From positions 129,813 to 193,812 of the forward strand of contig JADIYJ010000008.1 of NCBI GenBank assembly GCA_016705325.1: 64,000 bases of DNA, given 5' to 3'. The position numbers were made by a program, and so were the translations under genes. The notes under the pieces are model-generated. The model worked only from the letters and a program-made list of their open reading frames with translations, was not told the origin of the DNA and ran no database searches. The stretch comes from Pseudomonadota bacterium (GTDB taxonomy: Bacteria; Pseudomonadota; Gammaproteobacteria; Steroidobacterales; Steroidobacteraceae). Positions 8,451 to 16,961 of the stretch are shown in pieces; position 1 is the first letter of the stretch, and each line of letters starts with the position of its first letter.

Positions 8451-9446
8451 GTGAATCGCGGACGCGCGTGGGCCGTGCTCGCGCTGCTGCTGGTGTTGCT
8501 GCTGCTCGTCGGTTGCGCCGGGCCGTCACGACTCGCGCAGTTGCCCACCGGGTTGCCCGAGCGGGTTGAACTCACGGCGACGCCCTTTCACCCGCAGACC
8601 GAACATCAGTGTGGTCCCGCGGCGCTGGCGACAGTGCTCGGTGCGGCGGGGCGCGACGTCGATCCGACAACGCTGGCAACCGAGGTCTACCTGCCGGGCC
8701 GCCAGGGTTCGCTGCAACCCGAACTTGCCGCGGCGGCGCGCGCGCGCGGACTGCTCGTCTACGAAGCGGGCCCGTTGCTGTCCGATCTGCTGGCGGAGGT
8801 TGCCGCAGGACGACCGGTTCTCGTGCTGCAGCAACTCGGCGCGGGTCCGTGGCCGTCTTGGCACTACGCCGTTGTCATCGGCTACGACAAGGAACGTGGC
8901 AAGTTGTTGCTCCGATCCGGTACCGAGCAGCGCCAGGCCCTGCGCGCCTCACTGTTCGAAGCGACGTGGGACCGGGGCGGGAACTGGGGGCTCGTCCTGC
9001 TCGAACCCGGCACGATGCCGGCGCAGCCGGATGCGGCGCGTTACATGAGCGCGGCGGCAGCACTCGAGACCGCAGGGAATCCTGCGGCTGCCAAGGCCGC
9101 GTACGTGGCCGCAGCGGACCGCTGGCCCAGAGCGCCGCTGCCGCGCCTCGGTCTCGGCAACCTGGCTGCTGCCGTAGGCGACTGGGCCGAAGCGGAACGC
9201 TGGTATCGCGCAGTCCTCGCCGACGATCCGACGCAGGCCGCCGCGCTCAACAATCGCGCCGAAGCCCTGCTGCAACTGGGGTGTCCCGTTGCGGCTCGAC
9301 TACTGTTGCAGCAGGGCACTGTCCACGTGGCGGCCGACGACCCGCTGCAACCTGTGTTGCAGCAGACGGTCCGCGACCTGTCGGACCAGATCGAGGCGGT
9401 TCCGGCCGACGCGGCCGCGGAGTGCGCGCAGTTCACGCTCCGCTGA
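8451..9446 (+). CDS. PA2778 family C39-like cysteine peptidase lipoprotein with TPR
   Basis: A 331-residue lipoprotein: the signal MNRGRAWAVL... ends in lipobox LLVGC with the modified cysteine at position 22. Residues about 40-180 are a papain-like C39 domain with catalytic C54 in HQCGPAALATVL and H138 in SWHYAVVIGYD. The C-terminal half is alpha-helical TPR (PLPRLGLGNLAAAVGDWAEAERWYRAVLADDP). I chose GTG 8451; GTG 8436 or TTG 8409 (overlapping the PA2779 stop) are alternatives. It is probably translationally linked to PA2779. C39-like domains cut leader peptides or act as inactive binders; here both catalytic residues remain. Confidence 0.86.
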   Translation: MNRGRAWAVLALLLVLLLLVGCAGPSRLAQLPTGLPERVELTATPFHPQTEHQCGPAALATVLGAAGRDVDPTTLATEVYLPGRQGSLQPELAAAARARGLLVYEAGPLLSDLLAEVAAGRPVLVLQQLGAGPWPSWHYAVVIGYDKERGKLLLRSGTEQRQALRASLFEATWDRGGNWGLVLLEPGTMPAQPDAARYMSAAAALETAGNPAAAKAAYVAAADRWPRAPLPRLGLGNLAAAVGDWAEAERWYRAVLADDPTQAAALNNRAEALLQLGCPVAARLLLQQGTVHVAADDPLQPVLQQTVRDLSDQIEAVPADAAAECAQFTLR

Positions 9447-9491
9447 GTCCGGTCGCGGAATTCACCGCCGGGCAGGTTTAGACTTCGGCCC

Positions 9492-9707
9492 ATGACGCTG
9501 CGTGAGCGAGTCGAGGAACTCTTTCCGGACTGGGCCCATTGGTACCCGAGTCTGTTCGATGCCGCCGTGGATCTCGGCGTCATCCGCGCGCGCGTGTGCG
9601 ATCCCGCGTCGCTGCTGCTCTCGAATCGACACGCTGGCGTGCGTGCCGCAGCGGAACTCGAGCATCGCAAGCGCTGGAGTGCCGAAGAGAACGAACCGGA
9701 AGAGTGA
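9492..9707 (+). CDS. Short hypothetical protein
   Basis: A possible 71-residue soluble protein (MTLRERVEELFPDWAHWYPS...) with a glutamate-rich end. No family recognised and no clear Shine-Dalgarno. It begins 45 nt after the PA2778 stop and ends 10 nt before the end of the damaged GST on the other strand. It may be real or a chance frame. Confidence 0.4.
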   Translation: MTLRERVEELFPDWAHWYPSLFDAAVDLGVIRARVCDPASLLLSNRHAGVRAAAELEHRKRWSAEENEPEE

Positions 9708-9717
9708 ACTGCAAAGG

Positions 9718-10238
9718 TCAGGCCGGCAGGCGGGTCCGTTCTTCCCGGTACAGCCGCAGGATGAACTGGCCGGACGGCCGCGCCCGCAGTTCCTCGACCT
9801 CGGCAAGCCAGCGCACCGAGGCTCGCGAAGGTGATGTCGGCGAAAGTCAGCGTCTCACCGGTGAGGTAACGCCGGCCGTCTGCGAGCATCCGGCGCACGG
9901 CAAAGGCGAGAGCCGGCCTGACTGCCAGCAGCATGACGCGTTGCCAGCGTCGAATCGCTGGCTCTTCGATACCCCACGAACGGAAACTCAGGTCGCGGTC
10001 ACCGGGCAACCGTCCGGCATATTCGCCCACAGGTAACGCAGGATGCGCGCCGAATCGCTGACGCGTGTCAGGTCCGGTGGAACCTCGAGCCACGGCACGG
10101 TGCGTCCCGTGAGCAGCACGCCGAGCACGCCGACCTTCGGCACTTCTTCATAAGCAACGCCCAGCCGGCCGCGGCCACGACGATGGGCAGTGCGTAGAGG
10201 GCCAGCAGATGAACGACGCGGGGATCGCGCAGGCGCAT
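9718..10238 (-). pseudogene. Glutathione S-transferase, frameshifted
   Basis: Read on the minus strand, three frames carry successive parts of one GST. The first part has LGVAYEEVPKVGVLG and VPWLEVPPDLTRVSDSARILRYLW, the thioredoxin-like half with the usual SARILRYL helix. A shift gives GEYAGRLPGDRDLSFRSWGIEEPAIRRWQ... YLTGETLTFADITFASL, the helical half. A further shift gives ELRARPSGQFILRLYREERTRLPA and a stop at 9718-9720, a normal GST end. At least two frameshifts and probably some missing N-terminal sequence are needed to explain it. Start taken at ATG 10238, ten bases after the LysR stop on the same strand. Confidence 0.65.
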
Positions 10239-10247
10239 GTCAGTAGC

Positions 10248-11165
10248 CTACGGGTGACCGGACTCGTCTGCGACGCGACAGTTCTCCGCGACGTGTGCGT
10301 GAATGATGGCGATCAGTCGTCGCGTCCCGGGACCGGCAGCAACGCGGTCCGCGTACACGAGATACAGCGTGGCGAAACGCTCGGCGCCGGCGGTCAGCGG
10401 CAAGCGCTCGAGCGAGCCCGCCTGCAGCTCTTCGCGAATGTTCTCCTCGGCGTACCAGGCAAAACCCAGTCCCATGCATGCCGCGCGGATCGACGTCGCC
10501 TTGTTCGAGACGGTCCAGCGACGCTCGTTGAGCCAGCCGCCCGAGCGAGTGCGAAGCATGCCCGAGTCGCGCACGACGAGGTGACGATGGGCGCGCAGGT
10601 CTTCGGTCTCCACGGGGCGTCCGAGTCGATGCAGTGGATGCGTCGGCGCGGCGGCGCAGACGAAGCGCACCTGCGTCAGTGCATCGCCGATGAAGCCGCC
10701 AGGCACGAGCGTGCCGATGATGAAGTCGACGCGACCCTCGGTGAGCGCTTCCTCGACGCCGCCGAGCACGGCCTCGATGAGGTCCACACGGATGTCCGGA
10801 TGCTCGTTCCCGAACTCGGCGAGTGCGCGCAGCAGCAACCACGTTGGAAAAATGGCGTCGACCGCCAGCCGCACTTCCGCCTCCCAGCCTTGCGCGAGCC
10901 CCGCGGCCGACCGCTCGAGGCGGACCGCGTCGTCGAGCAGGGACTTGCCGCGGCGATACAGCACCTGGCCGGCCGGTGTCAGTGCGGCGCGCCGGCCTTG
11001 TCGCTCGAACACCTTCAGCCCGAGCTGATCCTCGAGTTTCTTGATCGTGTAGGTGACGGTCGACTGTGTGCGGTGCAGGCGCGCGGAGGCCGGCCCGTAC
11101 CCCCCTTGTTCGACGACCGCGACCAGGGCCGCCCATTGGTCCAAAGTGATGCGAGGATTTGGCAT
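10248..11165 (-). CDS. LysR-family transcriptional regulator
   Basis: A 305-residue LysR protein. The N-terminal winged helix-turn-helix covers about residues 6-65 (QWAALVAVVEQGGYGPASARLHRTQSTVTYTIKKLEDQLGLKVFER), followed by the linker helix and a periplasmic-binding-protein-like effector domain from about residue 90. It is divergent from the azoreductase remnant, DoxX and pirin genes, so it is likely their regulator, responding to a quinone, electrophile or redox signal. This is inference from layout. The AT-rich 11166-11273 gap is the probable shared promoter. Confidence 0.9.
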   Translation of the reverse strand: MPNPRITLDQWAALVAVVEQGGYGPASARLHRTQSTVTYTIKKLEDQLGLKVFERQGRRAALTPAGQVLYRRGKSLLDDAVRLERSAAGLAQGWEAEVRLAVDAIFPTWLLLRALAEFGNEHPDIRVDLIEAVLGGVEEALTEGRVDFIIGTLVPGGFIGDALTQVRFVCAAAPTHPLHRLGRPVETEDLRAHRHLVVRDSGMLRTRSGGWLNERRWTVSNKATSIRAACMGLGFAWYAEENIREELQAGSLERLPLTAGAERFATLYLVYADRVAAGPGTRRLIAIIHAHVAENCRVADESGHP

Positions 11166-11273
11166 AAATCGATTTCTTCGATAGATATAATCGAAATTAC
11201 CGGCTTTTTAATTCAATTCATAGATGCAAAATAGCACTCACCGACTTTCTCACCAAACACGGCCTGAACAAGC
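11166..11273. promoter_or_regulatory. AT-rich divergent promoter region of LysR and azoR
   Basis: Between the LysR start and the azoreductase start the sequence turns AT-rich (for example ATCGATTTCTTCGATAGATA and TTTTTAATTCAATTC) against a very GC-rich background. The ATCGA...TCGAT partners form a short imperfect inverted repeat, and T-N11-A-like LysR sites are possible. No single operator can be fixed by eye. Confidence 0.5.
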
Positions 11274-11485
11274 ATGAAAAACCACCTGCAGCTGAACACC
11301 AGCCTCCACGGTGCCGGGTCCCGGTCTTCGCGTCTGGCCAGCGAGTTCATCGCAACCCTGGCGCAGTCCGATCGCGTCGTGGACGGAGCCGGGGCAGGTT
11401 CGCGCAACATCGTGCGCGACCTTGCCGGCCAGCCTTTGCCGCACTCGACGCGGCCGGCAAGCGCATGGAACAGCTCGCCGCCTGA
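11274..11485 (+). pseudogene. azoR: FMN-dependent NADH-azoreductase, internally deleted
   Basis: The N-terminus (MKNHLQLNTSLHGAGSRSSRLASEFIATL, then NIVRDLAGQPLPH) matches the start of AzoR flavodoxin-like proteins. About 50 codons in, the sequence jumps frame to LDAAGKRMEQLAA and a TGA at 11483-11485, which matches the normal AzoR C-terminus (AxxxIxxLAA). About 130 residues between them, including the FMN-binding PMYNF block, are gone. Only 212 nt remain where about 600 are expected. The remaining frame does not connect. It sits at the head of a LysR-controlled azoR-doxX-pirin layout, which is a common arrangement and supports the identity. Confidence 0.68.
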
Positions 11486-11560
11486 CGCAGCGCGCGATTC
11501 GGCGCTGCTGCAGCGCCGAACCAGGCAAGCACTTTCAATCTCACAAGCGAGGAACCGACG

Positions 11561-11977
11561 ATGAAGACCCTGGGCAACACCGCGGACCTCATGGGCCGCG
11601 TACTGATCGCAGCGATGTTCCTGATTGCCGGCATCGGCAAGATTTCGGGGTACGCCGGCACGCAGGGTTACATGCAGTCGATGGGTGTACCGGGAGCGTT
11701 GCTGCCGCTGGTCATAGCCCTGGAGGTTCCCGGCGCGATCGCGATCATCTTGGGTTACCGGACGCGGCTCGTCGCCGCCGCACTCGCGTGTTTCACGCTC
11801 GCCGCGGCTTTCATCTTCCACAGCGGCGCCGACCCGCTGCAGCAGATCATGCTGCTCAAGAACGTGGCAGTTGCGGGCGGGTTCCTGTTCCTGGTTGCGC
11901 GCGGCGCGGGCGACTGGTCCGTGGATGCACGGCGTGAACGCTTGACGTCGCCTGGTTCCGTGGACGTGCGCATCTGA
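11561..11977 (+). CDS. DoxX family membrane protein
   Basis: A 138-residue four-helix membrane protein of the DoxX/YphA type. Helix 1 holds the family pattern GRVLIAAMFLIAGIGKISGYAGTQGYMQ, helix 2 PLVIALEVPGAIAIILGYRTR, then FTLAAAFIFHSG and a last span VAGGFLFLVARG. DoxX proteins are linked to quinone/thiol redox and detoxification membrane complexes, but the exact reaction is unclear. A GAGG site precedes the ATG. It is likely co-transcribed with pirin, 49 nt downstream. Confidence 0.9.
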   Translation: MKTLGNTADLMGRVLIAAMFLIAGIGKISGYAGTQGYMQSMGVPGALLPLVIALEVPGAIAIILGYRTRLVAAALACFTLAAAFIFHSGADPLQQIMLLKNVAVAGGFLFLVARGAGDWSVDARRERLTSPGSVDVRI

Positions 11978-12026
11978 CGTCGCTGCGCCGCACCGCACAC
12001 GATCTCGTCACACGACAGGAGCAACC

Positions 12027-12890
12027 ATGACCACTTCGCGCAAGCTGCAGGCCGTGATCGAGTCCGTGGCCGCCTCCGATGGCGCCGGCGTCAAGCTGCG
12101 CCGCAGCCTCGGCAGTCGCCAGAACCAGCGATTCGATCCGTTCCTGATGCTCGACGAGTTCTTCTCCGACGACCCGGATGACTACCTGGCGGGCTTCCCC
12201 TCGCACCCGCATCGCGGGTTCGAGACGGTCACCTACATGCTCGACGGGCACATGCGGCACGAGGACAGCTTCGGCAATCGGGGCGACCTCGGTCCCGGTG
12301 ACGTGCAGTGGATGACAGCGGCGCGCGGCATCATTCATTCCGAGATGCCGCAACAGACCGCGGGTCGCATGCGCGGGTTCCAGTTATGGATCAACCTGCC
12401 GGCGCGCGAGAAAATGAAGCCGGCGGCCTACCGCGACATTCCGTCGCGCGAGATTCCGACGGTCGCGCTCGCGGGCGGCGGCGAATTGCGCGTCATCGCC
12501 GGCGAATTCGAGCAAGGCGGCACGAAGACGGCGGGTCCGATCGGCGGTCTGAGCACCACACCGCTGTACTACGACCTCCGCCTGCCGCACGGCAGCGAAG
12601 CCACGATCCCGACGCCGATTTCGCACAATACGTTCCTGTACGTGTACGAAGGCGATGCGGTGGTCGGCGACGAGGCGAAGCCGCTGCCGTTCCGTGCAGC
12701 TGGACTGCTGACGCCCGGGAGTTCCGTGCGGATCCGCGCGGGCGAGCAGGGCGTGCGGCTGCTGCTGCTCGCCGGCAGGCCGATCGGTGAGCCGGTGGTC
12801 CAGTACGGCCCGTTCGTGATGAACACGCCGCAGGAGATCCAGCAGGCCGTGATCGACTACCAGCGCGGCCAGCTGGCGGTCGCGAGCTAG
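12027..12890 (+). CDS. Pirin family protein (bicupin)
   Basis: A 287-residue bicupin. The N-terminal cupin carries the metal ligands in HPHRGFETVTYMLDGHMRHEDSFG and GDVQWMTAARGIIHSEMP, as in bacterial pirins. Some homologues act as quercetin 2,3-dioxygenases and others as redox-sensing regulators; sequence cannot distinguish these. A clean AGGAG site precedes the ATG. The neighbours (DoxX, azoreductase, LysR) make a role in quinone or flavonoid stress likely. Its TAG stop is shared with the convergent P-type ATPase gene through a CTAG, giving a 4-bp tail overlap. Confidence 0.92.
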   Translation: MTTSRKLQAVIESVAASDGAGVKLRRSLGSRQNQRFDPFLMLDEFFSDDPDDYLAGFPSHPHRGFETVTYMLDGHMRHEDSFGNRGDLGPGDVQWMTAARGIIHSEMPQQTAGRMRGFQLWINLPAREKMKPAAYRDIPSREIPTVALAGGGELRVIAGEFEQGGTKTAGPIGGLSTTPLYYDLRLPHGSEATIPTPISHNTFLYVYEGDAVVGDEAKPLPFRAAGLLTPGSSVRIRAGEQGVRLLLLAGRPIGEPVVQYGPFVMNTPQEIQQAVIDYQRGQLAVAS

Positions 12891-15800
12891 CGCGCGGCGG
12901 TGCCAGTGGGACTCCATGCCCCGTGGCGTCGGTAGAAGCTCGCTTTCAGGACTTCGGTTCCACCGACGTACACGGCTGCGATTGCGACCAGCGACAGCAT
13001 CACGCCCGCTGGCAGCGGCGTGAAGTCGAGCAAAGACGCGTACGGCAGGTACGGGATGGCGAAAGTCAGCGCCATCACCCCGATTGAACTCCAGAACAGC
13101 GCGTTGCCCGGGCGACTGCGCCAGAACGGGCGCTGCGTTCGCACCACCAGAGCGATGACGAGTTCCGTGAGCAGCGACTCGACGAACCAGCCCGTGCGGA
13201 AGAGATCCGGCGGCGCCGCGAAGACCCACAGCAGCAGGCCGAACGTCAGGAAGTCGAACAGCGAACTCAGGCAACCGAACTCGACCATGAACCGGCCGAG
13301 GAAGCGCATGTCCCACCGGCGTGGACGATCCACCAGCTCGGCATCCACGCTGTCGCCGGCAAGGCCGACGGCCGGCACGTCCGACAGGAAGTTGTTGAGC
13401 AGGATCTGACCGGCGAGCAGCGGCAGGAACGGCAGGAACAGCGAAGCCACCGCCATGCTGATCATGTTGCCGAGGTTGGCGCTGGTCGTCGTCAGGATGT
13501 ACTTGAGGGTATTGGCGAACGTGCGCCGGCCCTCTTCGATGCCTCTGCGAATCACGCCCAGGTTGCGTTCCAGCAGCACGAAGTCGGCGGCCTCGCGCGC
13601 GACGTCCGCCGCGCCCTCCACGCTGAGGCTGGTGTCGGCCGCATGCATCGCCGGCGCGTCGTTGATGCCGTCGCCGAGGAAGCCGACGACGTGCCCGGCC
13701 TTCTTCAGCGCAACGATGATGCGTTCCTTCTGGTTCGGGTCGACCTCTGCGAACACCACCGTCTGCTCGGCGGCGTGCCAGAGCGCGTCGTCGTGCAGTT
13801 CGTCGAGTTGCAGGCCGGTCAGCATCCGCCCGGCGTGCAGCCCTACACTGGTCGCCACGTGCTGCGCGACTGCCGCGGAGTCGCCCGTGATGATCTTCAC
13901 GGCGACGCCCAACTGCCCGAGTTCCAGCAGCGTGTCGCGAATGCCGGCCTTCGGTCGGTCCAGAAACGTCAGGTAGCCGGCAAAGGTCAGGCCGGACTCG
14001 TCGTCACGGCCGTAACCCGCCTGCGCCGGCATCTCTCGAGTCGCGACTGCGAGCACGCGGATGCCCTGGTTGTTCCATGTTGCCGCGCGCTCACGCAGCC
14101 GCGCGCGTACTTGGTCGTCGAGCGGCCGTCCGTCGGGCTGGTTGGCACAGACCGACAATACGGCTTCGACCGCTCCCTTCATGAGCAGGCGCGTACCAGC
14201 ATCCTGCCGCACGATCACGCTCAGGCGCTTGCGCACGAAGTCGTAGGGAATCTCTGCGATCTTCTCGATGCCGTCGAGTTCGGGTTGGTGCGCTTTCTGG
14301 ATCGCCTCGTCCAGCGGATTGACGAGACCCGCCTGCAGTGCCGCGTTGATTGCGGCGATCTCCAGCACCGCGGCCGAGGGCGTTCCTGCAACCTCCCAGG
14401 CGCCGTCGAGTTGCACGACGCCTTCCGTCAACGTGCCGGTCTTGTCGGTGCAGAGCACGTCCATGCTGCCGAGGTTCTCGATGGCATTGAGGCGGCGCAC
14501 CAGCACGCCATGCGCGGCCATGTGGCGTGCCCCGCGCGCGAGATTGACGCTGAGAATGGCCGGCAGCAGTTCCGGGCTGAGACCCACGGCAAGCGCGATG
14601 GAGAAGAGCAGCGTCTCGACCAGTGGCCTGCCGAGCAACAGGTTGACGACCAGCACAACCACGGTCATGACGGTCATCGCCGACGTGAGCAGATAGCCGA
14701 AGTGCCGGATACCGCGGTCGAACTCCGTCTCCGGCGGCCGCAGCTTCAACCGGTGCGCGATGGCGCCGAACGCCGTGTCTTCTCCCGTCGCGACGACGAG
14801 ACAGCGGGCGCTGCCGCTGCGGACGCTGGTGCCGAGGTGCAGGCAGTTGTGGCGCCTCACCAGCGGCGCGGCGACATCCACCGTCCCTGGCTGCTTCTGC
14901 ACCGGAAAGCTCTCGCCGGTGAGCACCGCCTCGTTGACGAAGCAATCCGTGGCCTCGAGCAGGAGACTGTCCGCGGGCACGACGCTGCCGGCCGAGAGCA
15001 GGGTCACGTCGCCCGGCACGACTTCCGTGAGCGGCACCGAGCGTGGCACGCCGTCGCGCAGGACCTGCGTGTGCACCTGCACCTGGGCGCGCAGCTCCGC
15101 GGCTGCCGTTTGCGCCCGGTACTCACGTGAGTAACCGATGCCGGCGCTCGCCAGCACGATGGCGATCACGATGAGGGCGTCAATCCATTCGCCGGTGGCG
15201 ACCGAGGCGATCGCGGCAAAGACCAGCAGCAGGAGCAGTGGGCTCTTCAACTGGTTCCAGGCGACACCCAGCCGCGTAAAGCCTTCGAATTCACCGATGG
15301 CGTTGCGTCCGACGCTCGGCAGTCGCCCGGCCGCTTCCAGCGACGACAGGCCAACCGGCGTGGAGGACAGCCGCGCGACGACGTCGGCCGCGGGCAGCGA
15401 CCAGTAGGGCGGGGCATCGGCATCGCCGGCGCTGTCCGCCGGCTCCAGGGCGAACGTGCGGGACAGCACCAGCCCCGGGATCATCGGCAACCAGAAGCTG
15501 AGGCCGCGGAACAGCAAGGTTGCCGAGAGGCCCGCTGCGACCGGCACTCCGGCGAGCGCCAGCGCTCCCACCGAAGCCGCCTCGAAAGTGCCGAGCCCGC
15601 CGGGCAGGAACCCGATGCTGCGCATGACCGAGGCAATCACGAAGCTCGCGAACACCGCGCCGGCGCTGGCGTCGGATCCCAGCGACTTGAGCAGAATCCA
15701 GACGGTGGCGGCGTCGAGCAGCGCGATCAGCATCTGCAGCGCAGTCGCGCGCGCCAGCAGTGCCGGGTCGTGGACGAGGCGCGGACTGCCTTGTTGCAGC

Positions 15801-16402
15801 GGTTCGACGACCCTGCCGACCACTGGCCATTCCTGCAGGCGCGCGGCCAGCCGCCCGGGCCGGGTGCGAGTCAGCGACAGGACGGCCGTAATCAGTGCAC
15901 TTCCGTAGCACAGGAACAGCACGGCAGCCGTGACGATCAGCGGACTCACGTGGCCTTCCCTGCGCAGGAGCGCCAGGGCGATGGCCAGATCGATGACGTA
16001 GGCGATGTAGAACGATGCCGCGTCCACCGCGACGGTTGACATGACCGTGGTTCGTGCCACCCCCTGCCTGCCGAGGGCGCGCGCGACCAGCGCGGCACCA
16101 CTCACACCCATGGCCGGCACGGCCTGGTCGATGAACAGCCTGGCGAGGCTCAGGCGACACGCCAACGTAAAGGGCACGGACGCGCCGGCGCGTTGCAGCA
16201 CGACGCGCCAGACGCCGGCTTGCGCCACGTAAGTTCCGGCTTGCAGGAGGAGAGCCAGGATCAGCCAGGCGGGTCGCGCGTCGTGCATCAGCTTCACAAT
16301 CGCGCGCTCTTCGGCGGCATGCAGCGCGACGAAGATGACGGCAATGACCCCTGCGGCGCCGAGCAGCCAGGGAAGCCAACCCACGGAGCGTCGTTGGGTC
16401 AT
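12887..16402 (-). CDS. Flippase-like (LPG synthase TM) domain fused to MgtA-like P-type ATPase
   Basis: A 1171-residue fusion. Residues about 5-320 form a multi-span domain of the lysylphosphatidylglycerol synthase transmembrane (UPF0104/flippase-like) family, with FLPGGLGTFEAASVGALALAGVP as its signature. From about 335 a complete P-type ATPase follows: N-terminal domain, TGES near 495, SPELLPAIL in M4, phosphorylation motif DKTGTLTEG with D653, and the hinge GDGINDAPA near 910, then six C-terminal helices. SPELLP is typical of the P3B magnesium group (MgtA). I start at ATG 16402 (MTQRRSVGW); ATG 16477 would add 25 arginine-rich residues. Transported ion and the role of the extra domain are unknown; see findings. 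Confidence 0.88.
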   Translation of the reverse strand: MTQRRSVGWLPWLLGAAGVIAVIFVALHAAEERAIVKLMHDARPAWLILALLLQAGTYVAQAGVWRVVLQRAGASVPFTLACRLSLARLFIDQAVPAMGVSGAALVARALGRQGVARTTVMSTVAVDAASFYIAYVIDLAIALALLRREGHVSPLIVTAAVLFLCYGSALITAVLSLTRTRPGRLAARLQEWPVVGRVVEPLQQGSPRLVHDPALLARATALQMLIALLDAATVWILLKSLGSDASAGAVFASFVIASVMRSIGFLPGGLGTFEAASVGALALAGVPVAAGLSATLLFRGLSFWLPMIPGLVLSRTFALEPADSAGDADAPPYWSLPAADVVARLSSTPVGLSSLEAAGRLPSVGRNAIGEFEGFTRLGVAWNQLKSPLLLLLVFAAIASVATGEWIDALIVIAIVLASAGIGYSREYRAQTAAAELRAQVQVHTQVLRDGVPRSVPLTEVVPGDVTLLSAGSVVPADSLLLEATDCFVNEAVLTGESFPVQKQPGTVDVAAPLVRRHNCLHLGTSVRSGSARCLVVATGEDTAFGAIAHRLKLRPPETEFDRGIRHFGYLLTSAMTVMTVVVLVVNLLLGRPLVETLLFSIALAVGLSPELLPAILSVNLARGARHMAAHGVLVRRLNAIENLGSMDVLCTDKTGTLTEGVVQLDGAWEVAGTPSAAVLEIAAINAALQAGLVNPLDEAIQKAHQPELDGIEKIAEIPYDFVRKRLSVIVRQDAGTRLLMKGAVEAVLSVCANQPDGRPLDDQVRARLRERAATWNNQGIRVLAVATREMPAQAGYGRDDESGLTFAGYLTFLDRPKAGIRDTLLELGQLGVAVKIITGDSAAVAQHVATSVGLHAGRMLTGLQLDELHDDALWHAAEQTVVFAEVDPNQKERIIVALKKAGHVVGFLGDGINDAPAMHAADTSLSVEGAADVAREAADFVLLERNLGVIRRGIEEGRRTFANTLKYILTTTSANLGNMISMAVASLFLPFLPLLAGQILLNNFLSDVPAVGLAGDSVDAELVDRPRRWDMRFLGRFMVEFGCLSSLFDFLTFGLLLWVFAAPPDLFRTGWFVESLLTELVIALVVRTQRPFWRSRPGNALFWSSIGVMALTFAIPYLPYASLLDFTPLPAGVMLSLVAIAAVYVGGTEVLKASFYRRHGAWSPTGTAAR

Positions 16403-16557
16403 TTCGGCCAACCGCAAGCGGGCAACGGCGGACCCGGCCCGATAGCAGATTGTGCACGCGCGGAGCCGAGGCGGCATCGCGACTAACCCGCATCCCGCGT
16501 CGTGGCTCCTGCGGTAAGCTGCACTCCGCCGCCGCCACTTGCCGGGAGGCGATCCGC

Positions 16558-16836
16558 GTGAGCCACAAGCACCAAAGCCTGCTGCGCACGATCTTTCACG
16601 ATCCGATCAGCGCCAACATCCACTGGCGTGAGATCGAGTCCCTGCTGCATCACCTCGCGGCGGAGATCGAGTCCCTGTCCGGGGCCCGCCTGCGCGTGAA
16701 GCTGAACGGCGTCGAGGGCATCCTGCACCGGCCGCACCACGGCAACACGCTAGACAAGAGCGCGGTCCGTCACTTGCGCGAATACCTCGCGCACGCGCGC
16801 TGCACGCCATCGCAGTACGAGCAGGGTCACACCTGA
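16558..16836 (+). CDS. Solitary HicA-like protein
   Basis: A 92-residue protein with the HicA mRNA-interferase-like fold seen in many solitary genes (LLRTIFHDPISANIHWREIESLLHHLAAEIE...RVKLNGVEGILHRPH). The start is GTG 16558 with GGGAGG upstream. Most toxic HicA proteins are near 60 residues with a GGSH-type motif; this one is longer and its histidine lies in LHRPHHG. No hicB antitoxin is adjacent: the flanking genes are the divergent ATPase and a convergent M20 peptidase. It may be a domesticated RNA-binding relative and not a toxin. Confidence 0.75.
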   Translation: MSHKHQSLLRTIFHDPISANIHWREIESLLHHLAAEIESLSGARLRVKLNGVEGILHRPHHGNTLDKSAVRHLREYLAHARCTPSQYEQGHT

Positions 16837-16961
16837 GTCGCGCCAGCCGTGCCGCTGCACCGGCAGGGATGCAGCCTGTCTGTGCCAGTCGCCGGATATC
16901 CTTCGGGTCGATGCCCATCGCACGTCCAGAGCCCGCGACGAACGTGCCCCCGCGCGTCGAA

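Noticed and set aside
16403..16477. An N-terminal extension of the fused ATPase to ATG 16477
   Set aside because: The added 25 residues are arginine/cysteine-rich and unlike the family start; MTQRRSVGW at 16402 leads straight into the first span.
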